Shown in pieces: positions 21,090-33,556 of a stretch of DNA of 64,000 nt. Numbering within the stretch: position 1 is the first letter of the stretch; the number at the start of each line of letters is the position of its first letter. The notes under the pieces were generated by a model. It had not been told where the DNA came from and did no database searches. It saw only the letters and a list, made by a program, of their open reading frames with translations. Source of the stretch: Smallanthus sonchifolius (Eukaryota; Streptophyta; Magnoliopsida; Asterales; Asteraceae); the NCBI GenBank assembly GCA_023525975.1, contig CM042029.1, forward strand, positions 67,551,429-67,615,428, given 5' to 3'. A program made the translations under genes and the position numbers.

Positions 21090-23075
21090 TGTAACATCCC
21101 AAAACTGGTAATAAATAAATAATGACACGATCGAAATTAAAATTTTCAAATGACGAAAGAAAAATAGATGGGCTTGGGCTCGGCTCCAACGGGCCGAAGG
21201 AAGCCCAAGTATATAAGGGCATGGGCTGCCCAAACTTCTTTTTCCACCAAATCTCAAGTTCTAGAGAGAGAGAGGAGAGCTCGGGTCTAGAGAGAGAAAG
21301 TGACGGATTAACTCGGGAATTCAGGAGAACGTTGCTGCTGTGCTCGTGATCATCCCCTCCAAATCAGAAATCCAATCCAGGTAATCATCCGATCATAATC
21401 TGAGTTTTTGTGATATTTTAGAATTTTTGGGTTTTCGTTAATAGGTAGCGTTTTTGCGGATGAAACTTGAAAATGAACTTAGGTATAGCTTCAAAAATGA
21501 AAACCGCACGTTATGAACCAAGAAAACTGTAACATTGACACGATTAGATTAACATGCAAAATTTCGGACTTGATTGGGGAAGATGACTGTTCGTCAGGCG
21601 AACTTGTCATGTTCGCCTGGAATGATCGAAGAGAACTTATCAAGTTCGCTTGACAACTTTGCCTAGCAAGTTCGCTTGGCATGTTCGCCTGGCATCAAGG
21701 GGCGAACTTAATATGTTCGCCTGGCATCAAGGGGCGAACTTAATATGTTCGCCTAACTGAATAAGTTCACTTAAAGCTTAAGTTCGCCTAAAGATTATGT
21801 TCGCCTAACTAATTAAGTTCGCCTGGCCAAGAGAAGCGAACTTAGGACAAGTTCGCCTAGGCCACAGGAAGCGAACTTAGGCATTAAGTTCGCCTATGTC
21901 AGCTGTGTTAGGAATGTAACTTGGTTTAGATCTGATACGTGTATAATTAATTAATCCAGATCGTGTGCGGCGCTCATCGGACCGCAGTTAGGACAGAACA
22001 GGACTAGCCGATCAGGTGAGTTCTATGTGCCCCCTCTATGTTATGTGCAAATGATCTATAAATATTTTTGGGGCTGAAGTGTATACACTAAATGAATAAA
22101 TGTTATGAATGCCAATGTGATCATACGTGATATACAATTATATATATTTATATATATATATATATATATATGAAAATGAATTATGAACAAAGATTGAAAC
22201 GTATGTTTACAAAGTATGAATGAAAGAATGACAAAATATGAATGAGCGAAATCTTGCCTTATATTATATATATACTGCATGTTATGAATATACGTGAATG
22301 TTAGGGACGCTTCGATGCTAACGGCTACTACGGTAGACGAACGACCACGTGACTATCTTGCAACCGGGACAAAAACGTTCCTTCATCAGCAAGGAAATAA
22401 AAAGGGGCATTAATGGACGGTCGAAGCAAATGCCAAATCATATGTAGAACGGTTGCAAACATGGTAGCACGTGGGAAACGGATACCTTCGGGTAGACGGG
22501 CGAAAAGGACGGACTACAACGGTAGGACGGTTTATGACGGACGACCGAAGGTTGGTTGGACGGTTTTAAGGCGGACGGTTTCTAGGACCGGACGGGTCAA
22601 AGGGCTACGACGGTAGCTTCATGGCGTATGTCTTTGTGACATACGTAGTAAAAGACGGGTTGATCACCCTTATGTGTATGACCAAATGAATGTTTAGGAA
22701 AGTAAAGGTGAATGCATATCAGTGTAGTCACTCAAAAATGATGAAAGAAAAGAAAAAAGTTAAGAATACGTATTTATGTTCTTATGTATAAACTTATGAA
22801 TACTTTTAAGGAAATAATGTTTAGTATACATTTCAGGTAACAAAGAAAAGGGTCGTGCGAAGGCGTGAAGGTTACCCGGCTAGAGACTGACATCCCGATT
22901 TTTGTTTTTGTTAAACAATGATGTATATGTTAAATGTTAAGACTTCCACTGTAATGTACTCAAACGTGAATGTTTTGGCTGTTAATTGAATATGTTAAAT
23001 TTAAAGTTCAGTATTGATGACTTTGTTTATGAGTAAATCCAATAAGTGAGGTCACCCGGAAAAAGGGGCCTTACA
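21090..23075 (+). repeat. 5' LTR of the gypsy element
   Basis: 1986 bp. A TATATAAGGGC box lies near 21209. A block at about 21590-21900 is packed with GTTCGCCT words (about 11) and the inverse AGGCGAAC/AGCGAAC (about 5). A 31-bp unit there is present twice, while the 3' LTR has it once. Confidence 0.95.
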
Positions 23076-23078
23076 AGT

Positions 23079-23090
23079 TGGTATCAGAGC
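23079..23090 (+). other. Primer-binding site of the gypsy element
   Basis: TGGTATCAGAGC, initiator tRNA-Met type, three bases after the LTR. Confidence 0.9.
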
Positions 23091-23431
23091 AATAGTTTGA
23101 GAGATTCAGACATCCCTAAATGTCTGGACTCAAGCTGATTATGGGACCAATGCACGGGTGTCAGTCTGGGTAGCCAACGCCGACGCCATCATTGTAAGTA
23201 AGTACTAAAGTTCATGTTTGTAGATAGGAATAGATGCCTTAACTTAGAACCAATAGATGTCAATGTCTTGACCAATTTGAAGAGTTTGGAACCTGAAAAG
23301 CAATGTAAATTTCTAATCACAAACCGGTCACTGTAATTAAAAATTTACCTTGTTCGTATTGTTCTAAGACTATGATATGAGAGAATGACATTGATGTATT
23401 CCCTTTTATAACTATCAGGAAACTAGGAATT

Positions 23432-24703
23432 ATGGCTGGTGGAGGAAGAACGGGACGCCGAGGCGGTCGCACCGACCGAGTAGGTAGACCTCCACTGAAT
23501 CCAAGACATCAAGAAGAAGAGGATGTGCACACGGAAAACACTGAGAGCGTGCACCAAACTAATGTCACCCCAACTGGGGGCGACCATCAAGGGTCTCTAG
23601 AGTTGGAACCCGAGGTCAGAGATGCTATTGCCCGTGAGGTCGTGCTCACTTTAAAGAATGTATTGCCTGACCTACTAACGGAGGCATTAAAGAAAATCAA
23701 GGAAGATGATGAAGGGAACAATGAGGAAAAGGTATATGACAGCGATGGGGATGAAATAAAGGTGGGATCAAGTAAACGGGGGTGCACTTATAAAGGTTTC
23801 AAGGACGGAGACCCACCCAAGTTTGATGGGAACAAGGACTCGGTGGCCACCCTCGAGTGGATCGAGAGGATGAACGCTGTCATCAACATCAGCGAGTGTC
23901 GACCCGACCAAACTGTTAAGTACGTTGCTCATTCTTTCACCAACGAAGCACTAAGTTGGTGGAGGAATGTTCAAAGAACTAAGTCACCCAATGCTATCAA
24001 CATAATGACGTGGGAAGACTTGAAAAAGCTTATAATCCAAAAGTTCTGCCCACAGAATGAGATCGATCATGTGGAGAACGAGTTCTTGAACTTCAAGGCT
24101 GGCAACAAGACTCATCGCCAGTATACTTCAAGATTCAATGAACTAGCTCAACTGGTACCCCACCTGGTAGAGACGGAAGAAAGACTGATTAAGTACCACG
24201 TGAAGGGCCTACCTCAAAGGGTCCGTGTTCATGTGAAAGCCAACCTACCCTCGACCTTCGAGTCGGCAGTGAATCTGAGCGGAATCGTCTACGACGACTA
24301 CGCCAATGAGGACCCGACACCTGAGACACAAAAGAGAAAGTGGGAGAACCCGTCTAGGGGCACCGGGAAAGGGAATGTGGCAGCTAAAATTAAGAAACCA
24401 AGGTCAGAGGAATATGAAACTTGCAAAAAGTGTGGAAAGCGCCATCTTGGCGAGTGCCGAATCGGCACCACCATGTGTTATAAGTGCGGGAAGCCGGGGC
24501 ACTTCTCCCGAGAGTGTTTAAAGGATGTCAAGTGCCAAAGTTGTGGAAAATATGGACACCAGACTAGGGATTGCTGGAAAACCGGGCAGTCCAGTTCGGG
24601 AAAGGGAAAGGAAGTTGCAAAGGAACAACCGAAGGCTAGGACTCGAGCCTACGCCCTGACCGAGGAGGAAGCAAGGGGAAACCCTGATCAGGTACGTTTC
24701 TAG
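23432..24703 (+). CDS. Gypsy gag (capsid/nucleocapsid)
   Basis: 423 codons from ATG 23432. The N-terminus is basic and acidic low-complexity. The retrotransposon gag domain spans roughly residues 125-275 (YKGFKDGDPPKFDGN, WIERMNAV, ALSWWRNVQ, FLNFKAG). It is followed by CKKCGKRHLGEC and two CCHC zinc knuckles, CYKCGKPGHFSREC and CQSCGKYGHQTRDC. It makes the particle shell that packages element RNA. It ends VRF-stop, overlapping the pol frame by 16 bases (24688-24703). Confidence 0.93.
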   Translation: MAGGGRTGRRGGRTDRVGRPPLNPRHQEEEDVHTENTESVHQTNVTPTGGDHQGSLELEPEVRDAIAREVVLTLKNVLPDLLTEALKKIKEDDEGNNEEKVYDSDGDEIKVGSSKRGCTYKGFKDGDPPKFDGNKDSVATLEWIERMNAVINISECRPDQTVKYVAHSFTNEALSWWRNVQRTKSPNAINIMTWEDLKKLIIQKFCPQNEIDHVENEFLNFKAGNKTHRQYTSRFNELAQLVPHLVETEERLIKYHVKGLPQRVRVHVKANLPSTFESAVNLSGIVYDDYANEDPTPETQKRKWENPSRGTGKGNVAAKIKKPRSEEYETCKKCGKRHLGECRIGTTMCYKCGKPGHFSRECLKDVKCQSCGKYGHQTRDCWKTGQSSSGKGKEVAKEQPKARTRAYALTEEEARGNPDQVRF

Positions 24704-27700
24704 TAAATGATGAACATGCTGCTATCTTATTCGACTCTGGTGCTAGTAAAAGCTTTATATCCAATGCATTTAGTCGTAAACTAGATTGCACTATCAGCAC
24801 CATAGTAAAGGCCTTTAGCGTACAAACTGTCGTTGGTAAAAATTCGGCAGTATTCCAAGTAACCGATGATTGTATCATAGAAATAGAGGGCCATAAGTTC
24901 CCCTCTAGATTATTCCTTCTCACCTTAGGAGGATTCGATGTAGTACTGGGTATGGATTGGTTAGCTGCCAACGAAGCTCAGATCATATGTAAACGCAAGA
25001 GGATACACCTCAAGGCTCCAAGAGGCACTCCAATTACGGTTTATGGGGATTGTAATTGCACGATGCCTAACATCATCTTGATGATCAAGGCTGAAAGTTA
25101 TATGAGGCGCGGTTGCGAAGCTTATCTGGCGTACGTCATTGACGAAAGGATGAAAACAAAGGAACTCAAGGATGTACCCGTGGTGTGCAACTTTTCGGAA
25201 GTATTCCCTGAGGATCTACCTGGATTGCCACCCGATCGGGAAATAGAATTTCAGATTGACTTACTGCCAGGAGCTGAGCCCGTTGCCAAAGCCCCCTACC
25301 GATTGGCTCCGTCAGAAATGAAAGAATTGATGTCTCAATTACAGGAATTAACAGAAAAAGGATTTATTAGACCGAGCATTTCACCATGGGGCGCTCCGGT
25401 ACTGTTTGTAAAGAAAAAGGACGGCAACATGCGCATGTGCATTGACTACCATGAACTGAACAAGAAGACAGTAAAGAACAAATACCCACTGCCTAGAATA
25501 GATGACCTCTTTGATCAACTGCAAGGTGCGAGTTGGTTCTCAAAGATCGATCTTAGGTCGGGTTATCATCAGTTGAAGGTGAGAGAAGAAGATGTACCAA
25601 AGACCGCGTTTCGTACGTGTTACGGGCATTACGAGTTTCTGGTAATGTCATTCGGGTTGACCAACGCACCAGCAGCGTTTATAGACTTGATGAATATAAT
25701 ATGCCGACCGATGTTGGATCGCTCAGTGATAGTTTTCATTGACGACATACTAGTTTATTCGAAGAACGAGGGTGATCACCACTGTCACCTAAGAGAAGTA
25801 TTGGAAGTGTTAAAGCAAGAAAAGTTGTACGCAAAATTCTCCAAATGCGCGTTCTGGCTTAGGGAAGTCCAATTCCTAGGTCATGTGATAAACACAAAAG
25901 GCATCATGGTAGATCCTGCGAAGATTGAGACAGTAAAGGAATGGAACATCCCGAAGACACCAACAGAGATACGAAGTTTTCTGGGATTGGTAGGCTACTA
26001 TCGCAGGTTCATTCAAGATTTCTCAAGAATAGCCTCGCCACTAACCAAACTGACATGGAAGGAAGTAAAGTACGAATGGGGTCCAACCCAAAACAACGCG
26101 TTTGAGGAACTTAAGACACGATTAACTCAAGCTCCAGTGTTGACACTACCTGAGGGAAATGAAGACTTGGTAGTCTACTCTGACGCGTCGAGCCAAGGTC
26201 TAGGATGCGTACTTATGCAACGAGGAAAGGTAATTGCTTACGCCTCACGACAACTAAGAACTCACGAGGTTAACTACCGAACCCACGATCTAGAGTTAGC
26301 AGTAGTAGTCTTCGCCCTGAAAATATGGAGACACTACCTATATGGAGTTAAGTGCACCATTTACTCCGATCATAAAAGCTTGAAGTACTTTTTCAAGCAA
26401 AAGGAATTAAACATGAGGCAAAGGAGGTGGCTAGAACTACTAAAGGACTACGATTGTGAGATACTGTACCATCCAGGCAAGACAAACGTAGTAGCTGACG
26501 CCTTAAGCAGAAAGGAGCAATCTGATCCTATCCGGATCAAGGCGTGTCAGCTGATATTAACACCAGATTTGATGAGTGAAATATCAAAGGCACAAGATGA
26601 AGCACTGTTAGAAAGAAATATAAAACGGGAAAGAATAGTAGGACAACAAGGGAATTTGGATGCAAATGCATACGGTGTACGAACTAGGTTTGGCCGGATG
26701 TGAATACCTAAGATTGGCGAGCTTAGAGCCAAAATACTCGATGAGGCCCATAAGTCTCGCTATTCTATCCACCCCGGAACAAACAAAATGTATCAAGACT
26801 TGAAGAAAGAGTACTGGTGGCCTGGCATGAAGAATGATGTAACCGAGTACGTGAACAAGTGCCTAACGTGTTCACTAGTTAAGGCCGAGCACCAGAAACC
26901 ATGCGGAAAAATGCAACCTCTACCAATACTGGAATGGAAGTGGGAGGAGATCACGATGGACTTCATTACCAAGCTACCTCGAACAGCTAAAGGCAATGAT
27001 ACCATTTGGGTGATCGTCAACCGCTTAACGAAGAGTGCTCACTTCTTGCCAATACGTGAGACTGCTTCGTCCGAAAAACTAGCAGAAGTTTTTATCAAAG
27101 AAATTGTGAGCAGGCATGGTATGCCGGTGTCGATTGTGTCCGACCGGGATACTAGATTCACGTCAAGGTTCTGGAAGAAATTCAATGAAGCGATGGGCAC
27201 TAGACTGAACATAAGCACCGCTTACCACCCTCAAACCGATGGTCAAACTGAAAGGACCATTCAGACCTTGGAGGACATGCTCCGGGCCTGTATCATTGAC
27301 TTCGGTGGGAGCTGGGACAGCCATTTACCACTGGCAGAATTTTCATATAACAACAGCTATCACTCGACTATTGACATGCCGCCATTTGAAATGTTGTATG
27401 GGAGGAGATGTAGGACCCCGGTCTGTTGGGGGGAAATTGGACAGAAGGATTTTGCAAGTCTAGAAGTGGTCAAAGCTACTTCCGAGAAATTTGATCAAAT
27501 CAAGGCTCGAATGAAAGCCGTAAAAGACAGACAGAAATCATATGCGGATAAGAGAAGGAGGGATTTAGAGTTTCAGGTAGGAGACATGATACTGTTAAAG
27601 GTATCACCATGGAAAGGAATCATTCGATTCAGAAAACATGGCAAACTAAGTCCAAGGTTTGTCGGACCTTTCAAGATTTTAGTGAGAGTGGGTCAAGTTG

Positions 27701-27999
27701 CTTACAGGCTCGACCAACCCGTTGAGCTTAGTGGAATACACCCTACGTTCCACGTGTCGCACTTACGTAAGTGCCTGGCTGACGACACAGCGCACATACC
27801 TTACGATGAAATCGAGGTAGATAACAGTCTGAATTATGTCGAGGAACCAATAGCTATCCTTGACAGATCTGAGAAGCGACTATGCAACAAGTCAATCCCA
27901 TTGGTCAAAGTTCAATGGAAGCACAGAAAGGGATCAGAAGCTACCTGGAAGAAAGAAGACGAGATGCGGGAACTATACCCTCAGTTGTTTAACATGTAA
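24688..27999 (+). pseudogene. Gypsy pol: protease, RT, RNase H, integrase, chromodomain; one nonsense codon
   Basis: The frame opens at 24688 just after TGA 24685-24687 and is shifted from gag. In order: aspartic protease (ILFDSGASKSF, about 24730), RT (PLPRIDDLFDQL, FSKIDLRSGYHQLK, active site FIDDIL near 25740), RNase H (VVYSDASSQGLGCVL near 26170, LELAVVVFALK), the integrase HHCC finger (HKSRYSIHPG ... CLTC), the catalytic core (MDFITKLP, IVSDRDTRF, AYHPQTDGQTER) and a C-terminal chromodomain-like end (IPLVKVQWKHRKG, ATW). TGA at 26701-26703 replaces an expected Trp between RNase H and integrase. A lost base at the gag-pol join probably explains the frameshift. Confidence 0.93.
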
Positions 28000-28022
28000 C
28001 TGGTTTCGAGGACGAAACCTTT

Positions 28023-28038
28023 TTAAGGGGGGTAGACT
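28023..28038 (+). other. Polypurine tract region of the gypsy element
   Basis: AAGGGGGG at 28025-28032, followed by TAGACT, abuts the 3' LTR start, in the expected place for plus-strand priming. Confidence 0.8.
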
Positions 28039-30023
28039 TGTAACATCCCAAAACTGGTAATAAATAAATAATGACACGATCGAAATTAAAATTTTTAAAT
28101 GACGAAAGAAAAATAGATGGGCTTGGGCTCGGCTCCAACGGGCCGAAGGAAGCCCAAGTATATAAGGGCATGGGCTGCCCAAACTTCTTTTTCCACCAAA
28201 TCTCAAGTTCTAGAGAGAGAGATGAGAGCTCGGGTCTAGAGAGAGAAAGTGACGGATCAACTCGGGAATTCAGGAGAACGTTGCTGCTGTGCTCGTGATC
28301 ATCCCCTCCAAATCAGAAATCCAATCCAGGTAATCATCCGATCATAATCTGAGTTTTTGTGATATTTTAGGATTTTCGGGTTTTCGTTAATAGGTAGCGT
28401 TTTTGCGGATGAAACTTGAAAATGAGCTTAGGTATAGCTTCAAAAATGAAAACCGCACGTTATGAACCAAGAAAACTGTAACATTGACACGATTAGATTA
28501 ACATGCAAAATTTCGGACTTGATTGGGAAAGATGACTGTTCGTCAGGCGAACTTGTCATGTTCGCCTGGAATGATCGAAGAGAACTTATCAAGTTCGCTT
28601 GACAAGTTTGCCTAGCAAGTTCGCTTGGCATGTTCGCCTGGCATCAAGGGGCGAACTTAATATGTTCGCCTAACTGAATAAGTTTGCTTAAAGCTTAAGT
28701 TCGCCTAAAGATTATGTTCGCCTAACTAATTAAGTTCGCCTGGCCAAGAGAAGCGAACTTAGGACAAGTTCGCCTAGGCCACAGGAAGCGAACTTAGGCA
28801 TTAAGTTCGCCTATGTCAGCTGTGTTAGGAATGTAACTTGGTTTAGATCTGATACGTGTATAATTAATTAATCCAGATCGTGTGCGGCGCTCATCGGACC
28901 GCAGTTAGGACATAACAGCCAGGTGAGTTCTATGTGCCCTCTATGTTATGTGCAAATGATTTATAATTTTTTTTGGGGCTGAAGTGTATACACTAAATGA
29001 ATAAATGTTATGAATGCCAATGTGATCATACGTGATCTACAATTATATATATTTATATATATATATATATATGAAAATGAATTATGAACAAAGATTGAAA
29101 CGTATGTTTACAAAGTATGAATGAAAGAATGACAAAATATGAATGAACGAAATCTTGCCTTATATTATATATACTGCATGTTATGAATATACGTGAATGT
29201 TATGGACGCTTCGATGCTAACGGCTACTACGGTAGACGGACGACCACGTGACTATCTTGCAACCGGGACAAAAACGTCCCTTCATCAGCAAGGAAATAAA
29301 AAGGGGCATTAATGGACGGTCGAAGCAAATGCCAAATCATATGTAGAACGGTTGCAAACATGGTAGCACGTGGGAAACGGATACCTTCGGGTAGACGGGC
29401 GAAAAGGACGGACTACGACGGTAGGACGGTTTATGACGGACGGCCGAAGGTTGGCTGGACAGTTTTAAGGCGGACGGTTTCTAGGACCGGACGAGTCAAA
29501 GGGCTACGACGGTAGCTTCATGGCGTATGTCTTTGTGACATACGTAGTAAAAGACGGGTTGATCACCCTTATGTGTATGACCAAATGAATGTTTAAGAAA
29601 GTAAAGGTGAATGCATATCAGTGTAGTCACTCAAGAATGATGAAAGAAAAGAAAAAAAGTTAAGAATACGTATTTATGTTCTTATGTATAAACTTATGAA
29701 TACTTTTAAGGAAATAATGTTTATATCTAATCATTTTAAACTAGAACTCACCAGCGTTAGCTGACTTTTAGTATACATTTCAAGTAACAAAGAAAAGGGT
29801 CGTGCGAAGGCGTGAAGGTTACCCGGCTAGAGACTGACATCCCGATTTTTGTTTTTGTTAAACAATGATGTATGTGTTAAATGTTAAGACTTCCGCTGTA
29901 ATGTACTCAAACGTGAATGTTTTTGGCTGTTAATTGAATATGTTAAATTTAAAGTTCAGTATTGATGACTTTGTTTATGAGTAAATCCAAAAAGTGAGGT
30001 CACCCGGAAAAAGGGGCCTTACA
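28039..30023 (+). repeat. 3' LTR of the gypsy element
   Basis: 1985 bp, collinear with the 5' LTR. It lacks one copy of the 31-bp GTTCGCC unit and has about 50 extra bases near 29720-29770 (around CTAGAACTCACCAGCG) that the 5' LTR lacks, so the near-equal lengths are coincidental. Confidence 0.95.
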
Positions 30024-30028
30024 CAAAG

Positions 30029-30391
30029 GCTCAAAGGATCGAAGATTAGAGGAGAAGCCCCCGCATTGTGGTAAATTAGAGTGATCGATCACATAGGGGT
30101 GATCGTTTGGTGTTGCGTGCGAGTAAATTCGTCGAAATTGAGAACGAATTCAAAGGAATAAGTGGAGGCGTGTTTACGTTAATTATTAGCGTTCAATCAT
30201 TGAGGATTGAAGAGAATTGTGTTTCGTGCAAAGATTCAAGGCGTGTTTGGGTTAATTACGGTGTACGATCGTGTTAAATCTGGCAGAACTTATTCATACT
30301 ATTAGAAACTCAGATTTGCATAAAATGATTATGCGAATCTTTTTATTTAATAATAAATATCTGAATACAAATGAAATAAACAAAATAAGTA
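30029..30391 (+). other. Leader-like DNA resumed after the gypsy insertion
   Basis: Following the second CAAAG the sequence reads GCTCAAAGGATCGAAGATT, apparently continuing the copia leader broken at 21089. The transition to the following copia gag is not sharp. The 5' LTR at 20393 does not match the 3' LTR at 35064, so two copia elements seem to meet here. Confidence 0.45.
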
Positions 30392-31055
30392 ATGAAAAAC
30401 TACACCTACTGGAGTTACGTAATGAAAAACTTCATTCGAGGGAAAAATATGTGGGGTTATGTCACAGGTACTAAGGGAAAGCCTACTGATAAGTCTAAGG
30501 CTACTGAATATTGCTTAGCTCTCGATACATGGGAAACAGATAACTCTAAAGTTATAACTTGGATAAAAAACTCTGTAGGTCAATCCATTGGTATTCAGTT
30601 GGCTAAATATGACACAACTAAGGAAGTTTGGGATCATTTGGAAAAGCTGTATACTCAGTCTAACTTTACTAAGAAGTACCAGTTGGAGTTTGATATCCGT
30701 GCTCTTCAACAGAATGAGATGAGCATTCAAGATTTCTATGGAGATATGTTAGATTTATGGGATCAATTGCCACTTACGGAATCGGCAACATTGAAGGGGT
30801 TTAAACCTTATATTGTTCGAAGGGAGGAACAACGTTTGGTACAATTTTTGATGGCATAAATTTTGAAGGACTGCGTGGAACGATTCTTCATCGATCCCCT
30901 CTTCCAACAGTTGATTCGGTTGTTCACGAGTTGATTGCAGAGGAAACTCGGTTAAAATCTGAGGTTGATAAAGGTCCTAAAGTAACTACTACTCCAACTG
31001 TGTTTGCCGTTCCCCCTAATCAGCCTAGACAAGGTGCTAAAGTTGTACTTTATGA
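30392..31055 (+). pseudogene. Copia gag (decayed)
   Basis: The readable part is NYTYWSYVMKNFIRGKNMW, then WDHLEKLYTQSNFTKKYQL and QDFYGDMLDLWDQLP. The frame is lost near 30845; the continuation (GLRGTILHRSPLPTVDSVV) is in another frame. A zinc knuckle is split by a further shift: CAFCKGK at about 31058 in one frame and NHWKSQCP in the next. Confidence 0.88.
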
Positions 31056-33533
31056 ATGTGCATTCTGCAAAGGGAAAATCATTGGAAGTCTCAATGTCCA
31101 TTATTACTTAGCAGAAGGAATTCTACCTTGCAGAAGCCCCCACAACAGAACAGATCAGGTGGACAATTTCCGTCTCGCACGTCCACTTCTGCTGGTTCAT
31201 ATGGTCCATCTTCATGGACATTTAAACCACCTCAGTTTACTGCTGCTTCTACACCACCATCTGTAGAAATGAACAAACCACTATTTGCTCTGGATCCGCA
31301 AGTATTTGAACAGTTCAGACAGTTCCTTGCCGCCAACCCTACCGCTATGTCTGCTGCGGGACTGTCTTCATCTGGCACCTCAGGTATTTCATCATCATTA
31401 TGGATTTTGGATTCTGGTGCCTCACATCATATGTCTCCCTATCTGTCTTCTTTTCTTTCTTTGACTCCTGTTTCGCCTGTTTCTGTCATGTCTGCTAGTG
31501 CTACATCCATGTTGGTAGAGGGTGTTGGATCTGTGTCTACCCCTCATGTGTCTCTCAATGATGTCTATTATATTCCTAAGCTTGCCTTAAATCTTCCTTT
31601 AGTCAGTCAGTTGTGTAAGTCTGGAATTTGGGTTTTCTTTTGTGACACTGTATGTGTTGTGCAGGATCAACTCACTCAGAAGGTGATTGGGATCGGTCAT
31701 AGGGTGGGAGATTTATATGTCTTAGAAGAACTCAAAGTGCTTGCACCTAGTGTTGCTGCCTCCGGTGTTGATTTATATTCTTTTCGTTTAAGTCCTTTGT
31801 CGTCTGAATTTTATATTTGGCATTCTCGTTTAAAATTTTTGGTTTCTTCAGGTGCTTTGGGTCAGTTGCAAACTTGTGATATTTCTGATTGTAGTGGTTG
31901 CAAACTTGCCAAATTTTTTGCTTTAACTTTTGATAAAAATATTTCTCATTCTGTTGCACCATTTGATATTGTTCATTCTGATGCGTGGGGACCATCACCA
32001 GTATCCACTAAGGATGGTTCTCGTTATTATGTTTCCTTTATTGATGATTACACTCGTTATACCTTGGTGTACCTTATGAAACATAGATCTGAGTTCTTTG
32101 ACATTTATAAAACATTTAGAGCTTATGTTCAAACACAGCATTCGGCTGTGATAAAGTGTTTCAGGTGTGACTTAGGGGGTGAATACACCTCTAATGATTT
32201 TACTCAGTTGCTTGCATAAGATGGTACCATACACCAATCGTCTTGTACTGACACCCCTCAACAGAATGGTGTTGCTGAAAGGAAACATCGCCATCTTATG
32301 GAAACCGCTCGTTCATTCCTTTTATCTGCTGAAGTACCTAGTGTCTTTTAGAGAGAAGCACTCCTGACCGCCCAACATGTGATTAATAGGATCCCTACTT
32401 CTCACAATGATGGGATGTATCCATTTGAAAGTCTTTTAGGTGAACGCCCAGATTATGGTGAGTTACGGGTTTTTGGATGTACATGCTTTGCTCTTTGTCC
32501 TCATGTTGAACGAGACAAATTGACAAATAAGTCAGCCTTATGTGTTTTCTTAGGCTATGCCAGTGGTCCTAAAGGATATGGCACGGGACAAAAAGGATAT
32601 CGTTGTTTTGATCATGTAAGTCAGAAGTTATATGTATCAAGATATGTTACTTTTCTTGAACATATTCCATTCTATTCGATTCCAGCTAAGTCTCATGATG
32701 TAACAAAGTCAGATCTTCAGAACATTGATCCTTTTGCTAGAAACATTGATATACCAACCTCTGATGTTCCCGATTCGTCTGCTGATCCTGATATGCCTGC
32801 TCCAGATACTTCTGTAGCACAGGATGTGCCAGCTCATGAACCTTCCACGTCATCTGGCACCAATGTTGATTCACCTCCACCTCCGAGAAAGTCTACTCGT
32901 GCATGTAAGTCTACTCAACTACCAGATTTTGCATACTCTGCATACTCTGCTTCGTTTAGTTCATTTATCGCAGGCATTCATCATCAGTCTAAACCAGAAT
33001 CATATAGAGAGGATGTCTCTGACCCTCTATTGCAAAATGCTATGGCTGAAGAGCTCACTGCTCTTTATCAGACTCATACCTGGGATTTGGTTCCCCTACC
33101 ACCAGGTAAACATAAGGTTGGTTGTCGTTGGGTGTATAAGATTAAGACAAAGTCTGATGGCTCTGTTGAATGGTACAAGGCCAGACTTGTGGCAAAAGGA
33201 TATTTGCAAACGTATGGTATGGATTATGAGGAGACCTTTGCCCCTGTGGCAAAAATGACAACAGTTCGTACTTTAATTGCTGTTGCGTCCGTTCGACAAT
33301 GGAAGATCTGTCAAATGGATGTCAAAAATGCTTTTCTGAATGGTGATCTTCATGAGGAGGTTTACATGACTCCACCCCCGGGAATAGCTCATCAGCCCGG
33401 TGAAGTCTGTCGGCTAAGAAAAGCTCTATATGGGCTCAAACAGGCTCCTCGTGCCTGGTTTGAAAAATTCTTTACAGTCATCACTTCCCTTGGTTTTCTC
33501 CCTAGCAATCATGATTCAGCATTATTTGTTTGA
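31056..33533 (+). pseudogene. Copia protease-integrase-RT (decayed)
   Basis: Protease DSGASHHMSP lies near 31410. A GAG-pre-integrase region is followed by the integrase core (HSDAWGPSPVSTKDGSRYY, DDYTRYTLVYL, then DTPQQNGVAERKHRH). RT begins near 33030 (HTWDLVPLPPGKHKVGCRWVYKIK) and continues as LVAKGY and QMDVKNAFLNGDLHEEVYM to LYGLKQAPRAWFEKF. The same frame carries TAA at 32217-32219, TAG at 32349-32351 where Trp is expected, and TGA at 33531-33533. Confidence 0.92.
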
Positions 33534-33556
33534 TGTGCTAATACTAGAGCATTCTC

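Larger units (their letters stand above)
21090..30023 (+). mobile_element. Ty3/gypsy chromovirus (Tekay/Del-like), both LTRs present
   Basis: Two LTRs starting TGTAACATCC and ending CCTTACA enclose PBS, gag, protease, RT, RNase H, integrase and chromodomain, in the order expected for a chromovirus. It is flanked by perfect 5-bp target duplications CAAAG (21085-21089 and 30024-30028). The LTRs are very similar, implying a fairly recent insertion, but gag-pol carries a frameshift and a nonsense codon. Confidence 0.96.

Noticed and set aside
22140..22170. TA dinucleotide runs here and at 29040-29070 and 37415
   Set aside because: Ordinary microsatellites; the first two are the same site in the paired LTRs.
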